Assembly (NCBI GenBank): GCA_007571305.1
Contig: RKRR01000010.1
Location: 1 to 64,000 of the forward strand
DNA: 64,000 nt
DNA from: Candidatus Poribacteria bacterium
Lineage (GTDB): Bacteria; Poribacteria; WGA-4E; WGA-3G
Direction of reading: 5' to 3'
Shown: positions 42,459 through 50,809 of the stretch, in pieces
Layout of the letters: every line of letters starts with the position of its first letter
Numbering within the stretch: position 1 is the first letter of the stretch
The notes under the pieces: model-generated
Seen by the model: the letters and a program-made list of their open reading frames with translations, nothing else
What the model was told of the DNA's origin: nothing
Database searches by the model: none
Made by a program: the position numbers and the translations under genes

Positions 42459-42496
42459 GAAAAACGAGAATCTGATATGAAGCCTTAATTCTCGTT
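42459..42496 (-). promoter_or_regulatory. Attenuator-like hairpin in the permease leader
   Basis: AACGAGAAT (42463-42471) and ATTCTCGTT (42488-42496) form a perfect 9-bp inverted repeat with a 16-nt spacer. On the minus strand the stem is followed by T residues (CGTTTTTC). It lies about 40 bp upstream of the permease ATG, so it could be a leader terminator or an operator. Confidence 0.5.
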
Positions 42497-42840
42497 CGTT
42501 ATGATAATCACTAATAAGAAAACATATCGCCATATCTGCTGAAAATATTAATTCGATTTTCCATGAGTCTTAAGCTTTTACCATGTACCAACGCTATAGA
42601 TTATTGAAGACTCCAATAAGAACTTTGTGATGCTCTTATGGAAACCTACTCATATCCTATAAGTTTAAATTAATTTCAGCGGTATGTCAATCAATTCTTC
42701 ATACCTTCCACGTCAGGTTTGCTCCTCAAACCGGTCGAAGCGATTTCCTAACTGTTCCGTCTCTGTGGAAAAGCAAGCAATATCTAATTGATTCTTCAAA
42801 CCAAAAGCCTGCTATAAAACAGGGTTATTTATAACTCAAC

Positions 42841-42869
42841 TTGCTAAAAAAATGTATCTATGATATTTT
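42841..42869 (+). promoter_or_regulatory. Sigma-70-type promoter for the Gfo/Idh/MocA-MFS unit
   Basis: TTGCTA (42841-42846), 17-bp spacer, TATTTT (42864-42869). The spacer end TATGA before the -10 is the same as at 12301 and 13774. Confidence 0.5.
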
Positions 42870-42906
42870 AACGCATCAGGTATTTTAGTCAGAAAAGGGG
42901 GAAATT

Positions 42907-44094
42907 ATGGCGGTTCAGGTTGCAATTATCGGATGCGGTGGGATGGCAAACGGACATCTCAACGCCTACCTTACAATACACCAAACAGAACCCGGTAAAG
43001 TAGAACTCGTCGCTATGTGTGATGAAGTCAAAGAACGAGCAGATCAGTTCGCTAACAGCGTTCAGGAGGTAACGGGTAAAAAGCCCGCGGTATTTGATGA
43101 CACTGACACAATGCTTGCAATATCAGATTTAGATGGAGCAGATATTTGCACATCGCATGCACATCACCACATCAATGCGATAAAGTGCCTCAACAGCGGT
43201 GTCAACGTCATGGTAGAGAAACCGATGGGCATCACCGTCAAAGCCAGCCATGCGATCATTGCGGCAGCGAAAGCGAATAACAAAATCGCTGCAACCGCTG
43301 AGAATATCCGCCGAATGCCGAGCCGACGCACCGCAGAATGGTTAATGAACGAAAAACAGATGCTCGGAGATTTGCGGATGTTTTCCGCACAACACGCCTC
43401 TTATCGGGAACCAAATCCGCAAAGTGATTGGCATTGGCGACTCGATCTAACACTTGGGGGCGGTGGCATGGTGATGGATTCTGGAGCTCACTATTGTGAT
43501 ACCATACGCTACCTCTTCGGCGACCCAGATACCGTGTACGGACGCGTCTGTCAATTTGAGGATCTGCAAGTTACCAAAGCTGGGCAGCTCGTCAGGAACG
43601 AGCAAGAGGACACCTGGGTCGCAACTATTAACTTCAGAAATGGAGTCATCGGCCTCTGGACGTGTACATGGGCGGCAGTCGGACACGACTACCATCATGT
43701 TGTCTACTACGGCAGCGAAGGATGTCTGCTCGATGACGGTGACATATTCCACGGTCCGTTCGATGGTGCGGAGGTAATTCTTAAAGATGGCACCCGCCAT
43801 CGTATGGAAAATCTTATCGCCGAATATAGATCAAGCCTTTCGGCTGAAGAAGAAGCGCGGCTTTTTCCCCACAACTTCACCGATGGAGTCGTCCTTGAAT
43901 GTTACGATTTTGCGGATGCAATAGAAAATAACCGTCCACCCGAACTCGACGCAGAGGTAGGGCTACGAGCGAAATCGATCTGTGAAGCGATTTACGAGTC
44001 TAATGCCTGTGGACAAGCTGTTGACTACGAAGAGGTGGTGGCAGGCAATATTGAAGTCTACCAGAAACCGATCAACGAACGGTGGAACCTCTAA
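42907..44094 (+). CDS. Gfo/Idh/MocA-family NAD(P)-dependent oxidoreductase
   Basis: 395 residues. An N-terminal Rossmann fold starts at VAIIGCGGMANGHLNAY (dinucleotide-binding GxGxxxxxH), followed by VELVAMCDEV, CTSHAHHHINAIKCLNSG and the EKP motif VMVEKPMG, where Lys acts in catalysis. The C-terminal domain contains GGGGMVMDSGAHYCDTIRYLFG with the conserved Asp and His. Such enzymes oxidise or reduce sugars, inositols and their derivatives. GGGGGAAATT before ATG 42907 is a good ribosome site. The MFS gene begins immediately after its stop, so the pair may take up and process one compound. Confidence 0.93.
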   Translation: MAVQVAIIGCGGMANGHLNAYLTIHQTEPGKVELVAMCDEVKERADQFANSVQEVTGKKPAVFDDTDTMLAISDLDGADICTSHAHHHINAIKCLNSGVNVMVEKPMGITVKASHAIIAAAKANNKIAATAENIRRMPSRRTAEWLMNEKQMLGDLRMFSAQHASYREPNPQSDWHWRLDLTLGGGGMVMDSGAHYCDTIRYLFGDPDTVYGRVCQFEDLQVTKAGQLVRNEQEDTWVATINFRNGVIGLWTCTWAAVGHDYHHVVYYGSEGCLLDDGDIFHGPFDGAEVILKDGTRHRMENLIAEYRSSLSAEEEARLFPHNFTDGVVLECYDFADAIENNRPPELDAEVGLRAKSICEAIYESNACGQAVDYEEVVAGNIEVYQKPINERWNL

Positions 44095-45381
44095 TTGTCT
44101 AAACAGGAACGTTCCCCAACAAATCCCGCGGAAGAACAACGGGCAATCGGAAAACCTGTCGGTTATTTTGAACTGATTCTACAGAATGCTAACTTCCGCT
44201 GGCTCTGGAGCGGACAGATCGTCAGTCTGCTTGGGGATTGGTTTAACCTCATCGCGTCTGCAATACTAATTGCTGAACTCACCGACTCTGGTCTCGCGTT
44301 AGGTGTCCTGTTCACAATTCGGATGTTGGCACCATTTGTCGTTGCTCCGGTTGCGGGGATATTCGCGGATAGATACAACCGGAAACATCTGTTAATCATT
44401 ACTGACCTCGTCCGTGCCGTCGTCGTTCTCGGATTTCTCTTCGTCCAAGACGCAGACGATATCTGGTTGCTTTATACCCTCACGATACTCCTGTTCGGTG
44501 TAAGCGGCTTCTTCAGTCCTGCACGGAGTGCTATCCTACCAGACATCACCTCTCCGCAAGAACTCGGCACCGCGAATACGCTTGGGGCAGCCTCCTGGTC
44601 GGTTATGCTTGCCGTGGGTGCCGCCATCGGAGGTTTAACAACAGGACTCTTTGGCAGCCAGACGGCTTTCGTTATTGATGGATTTACCTTTGCTATTTCG
44701 GCAGGACTCTTGCTGAAGATCAGACTACCGAGCTCATCATCCACTGCCGGAGGGACTTCAGGGGGTGCAAGGGTAACAGCACTACGTTACATGCTTCAGC
44801 ATCCCGACATTCTTATCATTGCCATGCATAAGGCAGCGATATCCCTCTTAATGTCTACCGGCCTTCAAGTCGTGTTAGTTGAAATCTCCAACACCTATTT
44901 TGTTATCGGTGTCGGTGGGGCATTAAGTTTAGGGATGATATACTGCATAAACGGCATTGGAAGTGGTATCGGACCGATCCTTGCGCGGCATTGGAGTGGC
45001 GATCGGGACAAACCGCTCCGAATAAGTATCATCCTCGGCTACTTAATTGCGGTGATTGGAATCGCTATCATGGCACCTCTCTATAATTTTGGATATGTGC
45101 TTCTGGGTGGACTCGTCAGGAGCATCGGCGGCGGAATCGTATGGGTATTTTCGACCCAATTACTGCTTCAAAGCGCGCCGAACGAAATTCGAGGGCGTAT
45201 CTTTGGTACTGAGTTCGCCCTTTTTACACTCCTGGGCGGAGCCAGCTCACTCATCATTGGGATACTGTTAGACCAATTTCAGATACGGATGATCTTATGG
45301 GGAATGGCCGCACTAAACCTCATTCCAGCACTGCTATGGGGGTTGTGGTATAGACACTACAACCCGACAGGAGAAAAATAG
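44095..45381 (+). CDS. MFS transporter (MFS_3/EntS-like)
   Basis: 428 residues with about 12 transmembrane segments. The start FRWLWSGQIVSLLGDWFNLIA and the loop GIFADRYNRKHLLIITDLVRA carry the GxxaDRxxRk signature between helices 2 and 3. PARSAILPDITSPQELGTAN is typical of the MFS_3 exporter group that includes EntS and macrolide efflux proteins. The start codon is a TTG directly after the oxidoreductase stop (TAA-TTG), with GGTGGA 10 bp upstream; no ATG is near the N-terminus. Direction of transport and substrate are unknown. Confidence 0.9.
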   Translation: MSKQERSPTNPAEEQRAIGKPVGYFELILQNANFRWLWSGQIVSLLGDWFNLIASAILIAELTDSGLALGVLFTIRMLAPFVVAPVAGIFADRYNRKHLLIITDLVRAVVVLGFLFVQDADDIWLLYTLTILLFGVSGFFSPARSAILPDITSPQELGTANTLGAASWSVMLAVGAAIGGLTTGLFGSQTAFVIDGFTFAISAGLLLKIRLPSSSSTAGGTSGGARVTALRYMLQHPDILIIAMHKAAISLLMSTGLQVVLVEISNTYFVIGVGGALSLGMIYCINGIGSGIGPILARHWSGDRDKPLRISIILGYLIAVIGIAIMAPLYNFGYVLLGGLVRSIGGGIVWVFSTQLLLQSAPNEIRGRIFGTEFALFTLLGGASSLIIGILLDQFQIRMILWGMAALNLIPALLWGLWYRHYNPTGEK

Positions 45382-45444
45382 ATGCCTACACCTAAAAAGC
45401 AATACCCTAAGCAGAGTATCTTATAGAAGGAAGATTAATTAGAC

Positions 45445-45480
45445 AAGTAAGCCTGCAACAACAGCGTAGGCGACTCAGGA
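45445..45480 (+). repeat. Short repeated segment shared with 32311-32342
   Basis: Contains TAAGCCTGCAACAACAGCG and GCGACTC, the counterpart of the segment at 32311. A CTAACCCAGGTTATCC at about 45501-45516 resembles the left end of the main repeat family, so a decayed element may lie here. Confidence 0.35.
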
Positions 45481-45528
45481 GAAAAACACGTCAAAGTGCT
45501 AACCCAGGTTATCCACCGCAAGGGACAA

Positions 45529-46122
45529 TTAAAATTCTTTCCATCGCTGAATCAATTCTGTATCTATTCCAAACTGATCCAAGATTTTTGTAACAACGAA
45601 ATTGAGCAGATCATCCACGTTTTTAGGGGAGTGATAAAACCCAGGCATCGCTGGTAATACACAAACTCCCATGCGTGATAATTTCAACATATTTTCCAAA
45701 TGGATAGGACTTAACGGGGTTTCGCGTGGGACAACCACAAGTTTTCGATTCTCCTTGATACATACGTCCGCCGCGCGCTGGATAAGATTCCGCGACATCC
45801 CTCCGGCGATAGACGCAATGCTGCCCATACTACAGGGCACAACAACCATCCCCTCAGTCCGGAAAGAGCCGCTGGCAATCGATGCCGCGATGTCCGATTC
45901 ATGATGGTAAATAACTTGCGAAGAAGAAACACCGATGAGTGATTCCAATTCAAAATTGTCAAGGTCGACTTCAAGCTGAAGTTCTTCAGACAAGGCACGC
46001 GCCCCAGATGAAGAAATGGTTAGATGTATCTCTATATCCGCTTGTTTCAGGAGAACTTGAAGCAAGCGGACTCCATACACACCTGCGCTCGCTCCGGTTA
46101 TTCCTACAATTAATCGTTTCAA
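45529..46122 (-). CDS. ubiX: Flavin prenyltransferase UbiX
   Basis: 197 residues. UbiX attaches a dimethylallyl group to FMN to make the prenylated flavin used by UbiD-type decarboxylases. Family hallmarks: KRLIVGITGASAGVYGVRLL at the N-terminus, SSGARA, AASIASGSFRTEGMVVVPCSMGSIASIAGG (in parts ASGSFRTEGM and VVPCSMGSIASIAGG), and RKLVVVPRETPLSPIHLENM. The start is taken as a TTG at 46122, which gives the usual beginning right before KRLIVGITGAS and has AAGGGAG 11 bp upstream; an in-frame ATG at 46164 would add 14 atypical residues. No ubiD gene is in the window. Confidence 0.94.
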   Translation of the reverse strand: MKRLIVGITGASAGVYGVRLLQVLLKQADIEIHLTISSSGARALSEELQLEVDLDNFELESLIGVSSSQVIYHHESDIAASIASGSFRTEGMVVVPCSMGSIASIAGGMSRNLIQRAADVCIKENRKLVVVPRETPLSPIHLENMLKLSRMGVCVLPAMPGFYHSPKNVDDLLNFVVTKILDQFGIDTELIQRWKEF

Positions 46123-46243
46123 TGTATCAAAATCTCCCTTGCGAAAATCGCGTTCAAACTCCAAACGGGGTGTGATTGCAAAGTGTACCCATTATATTCC
46201 TTTTCGTGGAAATTTCAAGACGAAACCATTGTCCCTCAAACGC

Positions 46244-46272
46244 TTGACAGAAAAAGATATAACGGGTAGACT
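46244..46272 (+). promoter_or_regulatory. Sigma-70-type promoter for the D-threonine-aldolase operon
   Basis: TTGACA (46244-46249), 17-bp spacer, TAGACT (46267-46272), giving a leader of about 55 nt before ATG 46333. Confidence 0.6.
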
Positions 46273-46332
46273 AAGCACAGAAACCTATATTGACGTAAGG
46301 CGTTACTTGTCAGCCTGTCCCACGAGGAAACT

Positions 46333-47376
46333 ATGTATATCGCTGCCTTAGACACACCCGCACTTGTTGCAGATATGGACGTGCTTGAACGGAACATCAA
46401 CGGTATGGCAACACTTTGTGACCAACTCGGTATTCCCCTACGTGTTCATACCAAAACGCATAAAGTGCCAGAAATCGCTAAATTGCAGATCGCAGCCGGT
46501 TCCCAAGGCATTACCTGCCAAAAATTGGGCGAAGCAGAGGTCATGGTGGATGCTGGAATTGACAATATTCTGATCCCCTACAATATCGTCGGCACACCGA
46601 AACTGAAGCGATTGACAGCACTCATCCAACGCGCCAAGATTATCGCAGCCCTCGATTCGGAAGAGACAGCGAAAGGCATCTCGCAACAGGCACACGCTGA
46701 TAAGTGTACTGTTCCCGTTGTTGTGGAACTCGACACCGGAAGTGGGCGTTGTGGTGTGCAGTCCCCCCAAAAAGCACAAAATCTCGCTCGACAAATCGTG
46801 AAAATGCCCGGTATCGACTTCCAAGGTGTGATGACGTATCCAAGTAACATCGGAGCGAAGTCGTTTATCGAAGAAACGCTTGACCTACTCTCAAGCGACG
46901 GGATTCCTGTGAACATCATCAGTGGCGGGGGCACCGGAGCGGAAGCGGCATCGAAAGAACTCGGTTGTACAGAAACACGGAGCGGTTCTTATGTCTACGA
47001 AGGTATGACGCGGATCGGTAATTCTGAGATGCTCGCGCCTGAGAGGTGCGTCCTGCGGGTCATCGTAACTGTCGTCAGCACGCCGACACCTGAACGGATT
47101 ATCATTGACGGCGGGATGAAGACTTTTACCAGTTATCCACCATCGCCGTACGGACACATCATAGAGCATCCCGATGCGAAAATTTACGGTATGTCCGTAG
47201 AGCACGGGCATGTGGATGTCAGTAAATGTTCTCACCGATTTAAGGTCGGGGAACAACTTTCCGTTATTCCACTACACCAAGGAATGACGAGCAACTTACA
47301 CAACGAACTGATAGGTATAAGAGGCAATACTGTCGAAACAATCTGGCAAATCGCAGGCAGAGGCCGCGTAAAATAA
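46333..47376 (+). CDS. D-threonine aldolase/D-serine dehydratase-type PLP enzyme
   Basis: 347 residues, the alanine-racemase-fold PLP family that includes D-threonine aldolase and DSD1 D-serine dehydratase. The PLP Lys is in RVHTKTHKVPEIAKLQ (about residues 37-52), close to the N-terminus as usual. VVVELDTGSGRCGVQ, IISGGGTGA for phosphate binding of PLP and GMSVEHGHVDVSK with the metal-binding His near the C-terminus fit a divalent-metal-dependent enzyme. It would cleave or dehydrate beta-hydroxy D-amino acids; the real substrate may differ. First gene of a three-gene operon with a PhyH oxygenase and an amidohydrolase. Confidence 0.9.
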   Translation: MYIAALDTPALVADMDVLERNINGMATLCDQLGIPLRVHTKTHKVPEIAKLQIAAGSQGITCQKLGEAEVMVDAGIDNILIPYNIVGTPKLKRLTALIQRAKIIAALDSEETAKGISQQAHADKCTVPVVVELDTGSGRCGVQSPQKAQNLARQIVKMPGIDFQGVMTYPSNIGAKSFIEETLDLLSSDGIPVNIISGGGTGAEAASKELGCTETRSGSYVYEGMTRIGNSEMLAPERCVLRVIVTVVSTPTPERIIIDGGMKTFTSYPPSPYGHIIEHPDAKIYGMSVEHGHVDVSKCSHRFKVGEQLSVIPLHQGMTSNLHNELIGIRGNTVETIWQIAGRGRVK

Positions 47377-47386
47377 GTGGAGACAG

Positions 47387-48106
47387 ATGATGATACGACC
47401 AGCACCCGAAGAAAAAAAACAGTGGGAAGAAAAAGGGTATCTCGTTTTTGAGAATGCAATTCAAGGGGAGGATCTTAAGCGACTCCAAACCGCCTTCGAC
47501 TATTGGGCAGATGCGTGCAAAGAAGAATGGCTGGATAGAGTTGAAGCGGGAGAATCTGTCGCAACCTTCTACGACATCCCAAATCCGCTCGAAAAGGACC
47601 CTATCTTCATTGATATTATCGACTATCCAAGTTACTACGGCGCGTTGATGGAGTTCACAGATCACGACCTCATCCTATTAGGTCCACAGGTTCGGACGGT
47701 GGCACCATGGCCCGTGAGTTATACCGGATGGCATCCCGATGTGGGACATGAGAATCCCCTCCACATCAAGGTACAAATCTATGTCAACGATGTCGAACTG
47801 GGAGGTGGAGAATTCGGATTTGTGCCGGGCAGTCATAAACCCGATGCTGGTCCGTACACGCGCCCTATGCGGCAAGAAAGTATGCCGGGACATAAAACTT
47901 TTCCCGGTAAAGCAGGCACAGCGATCATGTTCAATTCCTGTGGATGGCACGTTTCAATGGACAATCACTCTGATGTGCCGCGTAAATCCATTATCCTGAT
48001 TTACGAAAAACGGACACCGGGACGTATTGGACCCGATCAGTACGCCTCCATCTCAGAATACTGTCAGACCCCGGAACGGCGTAAATTGTTTAGTTTGGAC
48101 GGCTAA
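47387..48106 (+). CDS. Phytanoyl-CoA dioxygenase (PhyH) family oxygenase
   Basis: 239 residues, Fe(II)/2-oxoglutarate oxygenase. HxD motif in TGWHPDVG (about 110-117), GGGEFGFVPGSHKPD typical of PhyH, distal His in NSCGWHVSMDN (about 185-190) and Arg in PRKSIILIYEK. It differs from the PhyH protein at 13982 in length and sequence, so the two are not recent duplicates. ATG 47387 or the next ATG (47390) are equivalent; GTGGAGA is the ribosome site. It starts 10 bp after the aldolase-like gene. Confidence 0.9.
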   Translation: MMIRPAPEEKKQWEEKGYLVFENAIQGEDLKRLQTAFDYWADACKEEWLDRVEAGESVATFYDIPNPLEKDPIFIDIIDYPSYYGALMEFTDHDLILLGPQVRTVAPWPVSYTGWHPDVGHENPLHIKVQIYVNDVELGGGEFGFVPGSHKPDAGPYTRPMRQESMPGHKTFPGKAGTAIMFNSCGWHVSMDNHSDVPRKSIILIYEKRTPGRIGPDQYASISEYCQTPERRKLFSLDG

Positions 48107-48122
48107 TCAAAGGAGGGCACCG

Positions 48123-49016
48123 ATGCCACGAATTGACGCGCATCTGCACGTATTCACAAAAGCCTCACCTGAGTTTCCGAGAGAGATATCAGACGTTTGG
48201 CCCGCAGAACGGGAAGAACCTGTCGAAAAGTTGTTAGATGAAATGGAGAAACACCAGATCGATCAGGCAGTCCTCGTCCAGATGGCAGGTGCGAGCATCG
48301 CGAACCATCGTTACTTACTGCACTGTCTCAAAGAGTATCCAAATCGATTTTTGGGGATTGGATTGGTACCAGAGGGACATCCAAATCCCGCTGACCACAT
48401 GGCGGAATTGACAGATAACACTGGGATTATCGGATTCCGATTTTCCACATTCGGAGGACCGCGTGATATTTTTGCAAAGATGGATGTCCGCGAGTTCGCG
48501 GCGTACCCTATCTGGAAGTGCGCTGCCGAACGCGATTATGTCTTGTGGCTCTATCCGAACGCGATGAATGCGCACCTACTGCCCTACCTGATACAAGAAT
48601 TCCCACAAGTAAGGGTTGTGCTAAATCATCTCGCTGTGTGCCCAGGAAAAGGCAAATTCAGTTGGGACGCACTCGGAAGACCGCAGATACAGGTGACAGG
48701 TTACAACCTGACTATGCACACCACCTATCGACTTGCACGCTTTGAAAATGTTAATGTGCATCTCTCGGGTCAGTACGCCTTTAGCAGGGAAGAATTCCCT
48801 TATAAAGATTTGGCAGGATGGCACCGAGGTCTTTTGACTGGTTTTGGGGTAAAACGATTGATGTGGGCAACCGATTTTCCATGGATATTGGAAGAACCGG
48901 GTTACGGGAAACTTACCACAGTGATAGAAGAATTGCTACCAGGTCTATCCGAAGCGGAATTGGCAGACATTATGGGCGGGAATGCAAAGCGGATTTTACG
49001 GTTTCCTGACCTATAA
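48123..49016 (+). CDS. Amidohydrolase-2 family metal-dependent hydrolase
   Basis: 297 residues, TIM-barrel amidohydrolase (AIM/2-pyrone-4,6-dicarboxylate-lactonase-like). The N-terminal metal motif is IDAHLHVF (residues 4-11); VVLNHLAVCPGK carries the third ligand His, and LMWATDFPWILE the catalytic Asp. MEKHQIDQAVLVQ and GNAKRILRF are further family marks. Start ATG 48123 is fixed by an excellent AAAGGAGGG ribosome site; an upstream ATG would overlap the PhyH gene. Probably hydrolyses a lactone or decarboxylates a product made by the two upstream enzymes; this is inference from the operon. Confidence 0.9.
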   Translation: MPRIDAHLHVFTKASPEFPREISDVWPAEREEPVEKLLDEMEKHQIDQAVLVQMAGASIANHRYLLHCLKEYPNRFLGIGLVPEGHPNPADHMAELTDNTGIIGFRFSTFGGPRDIFAKMDVREFAAYPIWKCAAERDYVLWLYPNAMNAHLLPYLIQEFPQVRVVLNHLAVCPGKGKFSWDALGRPQIQVTGYNLTMHTTYRLARFENVNVHLSGQYAFSREEFPYKDLAGWHRGLLTGFGVKRLMWATDFPWILEEPGYGKLTTVIEELLPGLSEAELADIMGGNAKRILRFPDL

Positions 49017-49028
49017 ACTGGAAGTCGT

Positions 49029-49415
49029 TTAGAATCCGCTTGCGGGTTGAAACGCAAACGCACTTTCGATCTGATCAAGTCGCAACAATTTTAGCTGCGG
49101 GGACAAGTGAATTGCGATAACATCAAAACGACAGGGGGTATCCAAGAGGTCTTGGGCTTGTAGGTATGCCAAAGCAACCTTGGAGATTTGTCGCTGTTTC
49201 TGTAGCGTTACAGATGCCTGGGGCAAGCCAAATCTGAGGCTCCGCCGTGTTTTCACTTCCACAAAAACAGTGAATTCACCATCCCGCACGATGATATCTA
49301 TCTCGCCGCGTTCGGCACGATAATTCAGAGCAAGGATTTCACATCCTCGCGTCTGGAGATGTTTCACCGCCAACGACTCGCCAATTTTTGCAACGTTCAA
49401 ACGTGAACGATCCAT
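49029..49415 (-). CDS. yraN: UPF0102 protein YraN, nuclease-fold
   Basis: 128 residues, the usual length. YraN has a PD-(D/E)XK nuclease-like fold: GESLAVKHLQTRGCEILALNYR (in parts GESLAVKHLQ and GCEILALNYR), then GEIDIIVRDGEFTVFVEVKTR with Asp, Glu-x-Lys in order. Its biochemical role is still poorly defined. In many bacteria yraN lies next to rnhB, as here (355 bp apart), at the downstream end of the rpsP-trmD-rplS cluster. Converges with the amidohydrolase gene, 12 bp apart. Confidence 0.93.
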   Translation of the reverse strand: MDRSRLNVAKIGESLAVKHLQTRGCEILALNYRAERGEIDIIVRDGEFTVFVEVKTRRSLRFGLPQASVTLQKQRQISKVALAYLQAQDLLDTPCRFDVIAIHLSPQLKLLRLDQIESAFAFQPASGF

Positions 49416-49770
49416 TTTTTAATTTTAACGTGCGTAAGACTTACGCGTGCTGCTCTTTTGTAGCAGAACCTGTTAGGGTGTGCCACGAGAGCATCTGTGT
49501 TTTTTCGGGTTCTCTCTCACAAAGCGTCCTGCGGTTTCGGAGGCCACGCTGGAGTTATCGCTAAATCCAAGTTATCAACAACAGTAACAACTCCGCTACT
49601 ATCTGCCTTCATAATATAAATTCAATCATTAATGATACAATTTTAAGGCGAAAAGAGGACATAACAGGAAAAAATCATAGAAAAAGGAAAACCCTGGTGT
49701 GATAGACGAGGAAGCTCTTATACTTCTGACTAAAAATTAAGGGATCTATATCGGAGTTCGAATAAACTGC
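49416..49770. other. Intergenic region between rnhB and yraN, repeat only
   Basis: 355 bp with the repeat copy at 49433-49540. The remaining 230 bp are AT-rich and show no gene. Confidence 0.5.
49433..49540 (+). repeat. Interspersed repeat, variant form
   Basis: GACTTACGCGTGCTGCTCTT, TGTAGCAGAACCTGTTAGGG, TGTGCCACGAGAGCATCTGTG and then TCTCTCTCACAAAGCGTCC (last parts abbreviated here). Near-identical in order to the inverted copy at 3975-4098; left part also like 22660. Confidence 0.8.
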
Positions 49771-50370
49771 TCAAGCGTCTGGAAGGAGTTTAAAGGTACG
49801 ACGATGAATCTCTGACGCGCCAAACCGGGCAATGGCTTGTCGATGTTGAGATGTGGGATACCCTTTATGCTGTGAGAATCCGTAATTGGGGTAGATCGGG
49901 TCTAATTCAGCCATCAACCGATCTCGAGTGACCTTAGCGATAATAGAGGCTGCAGCAATAGAATAACTTTTACGATCGCCCTTCGGAATAGCCTCACCTA
50001 CAATATCTACTTCAGGCAAATGTAACCCATCAACGAGTAAGTAATCGGGGGACAGTGTTAACTTTTCAACGGCTTCCCGCATTGCCAAAAGAGCCGCCTC
50101 AAGAATATTCAGACGGTCAATGACCCGATGATCCACGGAACCGATACCCACGGACACAGCGATGTTGTGAATTTCGTCAAATAGATAGGCACGTTGCTTC
50201 GGAGACAACTGCTTCGAATCTCGCAAACTCTCAATGCGACAATGCGTCGGTAAAATGACTGCCGCGGCAATGACGGGACCTGCCAATGCCCCTCGACCCG
50301 CCTCGTCAACGCCAGCAATCTGTTTGTAGCCGCTTTGTTGGCATGCCAACTCAAATACGTTCATCTCCAT
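49771..50370 (-). CDS. rnhB: Ribonuclease HII
   Basis: 199 residues. RNase HII cleaves RNA in RNA-DNA hybrids and at single ribonucleotides in DNA. Catalytic residues appear as IAGVDEAGRGALAGPV (Asp-Glu pair), LLVDGLHLP (Asp) and SIAAASIIAKVTRDRLM with the later Asp. The start is taken as ATG 50370; the longer upstream-extended frame would run deep into rplS and adds residues absent from the family. This leaves 4 bp to the rplS stop. Standard member of the trmD-rplS-rnhB order. Confidence 0.95.
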   Translation of the reverse strand: MEMNVFELACQQSGYKQIAGVDEAGRGALAGPVIAAAVILPTHCRIESLRDSKQLSPKQRAYLFDEIHNIAVSVGIGSVDHRVIDRLNILEAALLAMREAVEKLTLSPDYLLVDGLHLPEVDIVGEAIPKGDRKSYSIAAASIIAKVTRDRLMAELDPIYPNYGFSQHKGYPTSQHRQAIARFGASEIHRRTFKLLPDA

Positions 50371-50374
50371 CAGG

Positions 50375-50719
50375 TTATCTTCTACGTTCTTTGACACGGG
50401 CAGATCTGCCAGTTCTGTCGCGTAAGTAATATAATTTCGCGCGGCGAACTGCACCGTATCGAACCACCTGAATACTTTCAATATTAGGTGAATGGAGAGG
50501 GAAGGTCCTCTCACTTCCAGCACCGAATGCGACACGCCGCACCGTAAATGTCTCCTTTAATCCACCATGAGCACGACGGATGACGGTTCCCTCATACGCC
50601 TGAATACGTTCCTTCTGACCTTCACGGATACGAATGTTAACTTTGACTACATCCCCAGGACCAAACTCAGGAATATCGCTCTTCATATATTGATTTTCAA
50701 CAGATTCAATTAAATTCAT
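50375..50719 (-). CDS. rplS: 50S ribosomal protein L19
   Basis: 114 residues, standard length. Family marks: [41 protein letters not shown] (in parts), [20 protein letters not shown] and [20 protein letters not shown]19 sits at the 30S-50S interface. It follows trmD by 90 bp and precedes rnhB by 4 bp. AGGAGGAATAAG before ATG 50719 is a strong ribosome site. Confidence 0.98.
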   Translation of the reverse strand: MNLIESVENQYMKSDIPEFGPGDVVKVNIRIREGQKERIQAYEGTVIRRAHGGLKETFTVRRVAFGAGSERTFPLHSPNIESIQVVRYGAVRRAKLYYLRDRTGRSARVKERRR

Positions 50720-50809
50720 CTCTTATTCCTCCTCAGGTAGTGTAAGTACTGATATGTATTTCTGCGGGTTTATAAGGGCATATAAAGAGCCAATAACCAA
50801 CTCTGTGGT

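Larger units (their letters stand above)
42445..42906. other. Divergent intergenic region, no gene
   Basis: About 460 AT-rich bp between the CCC-like permease and the Gfo/Idh/MocA gene. It holds the permease leader hairpin (42459-42496) and the oxidoreductase promoter (42841-42869); 42500-42840 shows nothing I can name. Confidence 0.5.

Noticed and set aside
48027..48122. Earlier in-frame ATG for the amidohydrolase
   Set aside because: It would overlap the PhyH gene by 80 bp and adds residues absent from the family, while ATG 48123 has a near-perfect ribosome site.
50371..50535. N-terminal extension of RNase HII into rplS
   Set aside because: The extra 55 residues are the antisense-free alternate frame of rplS and precede the normal family start.
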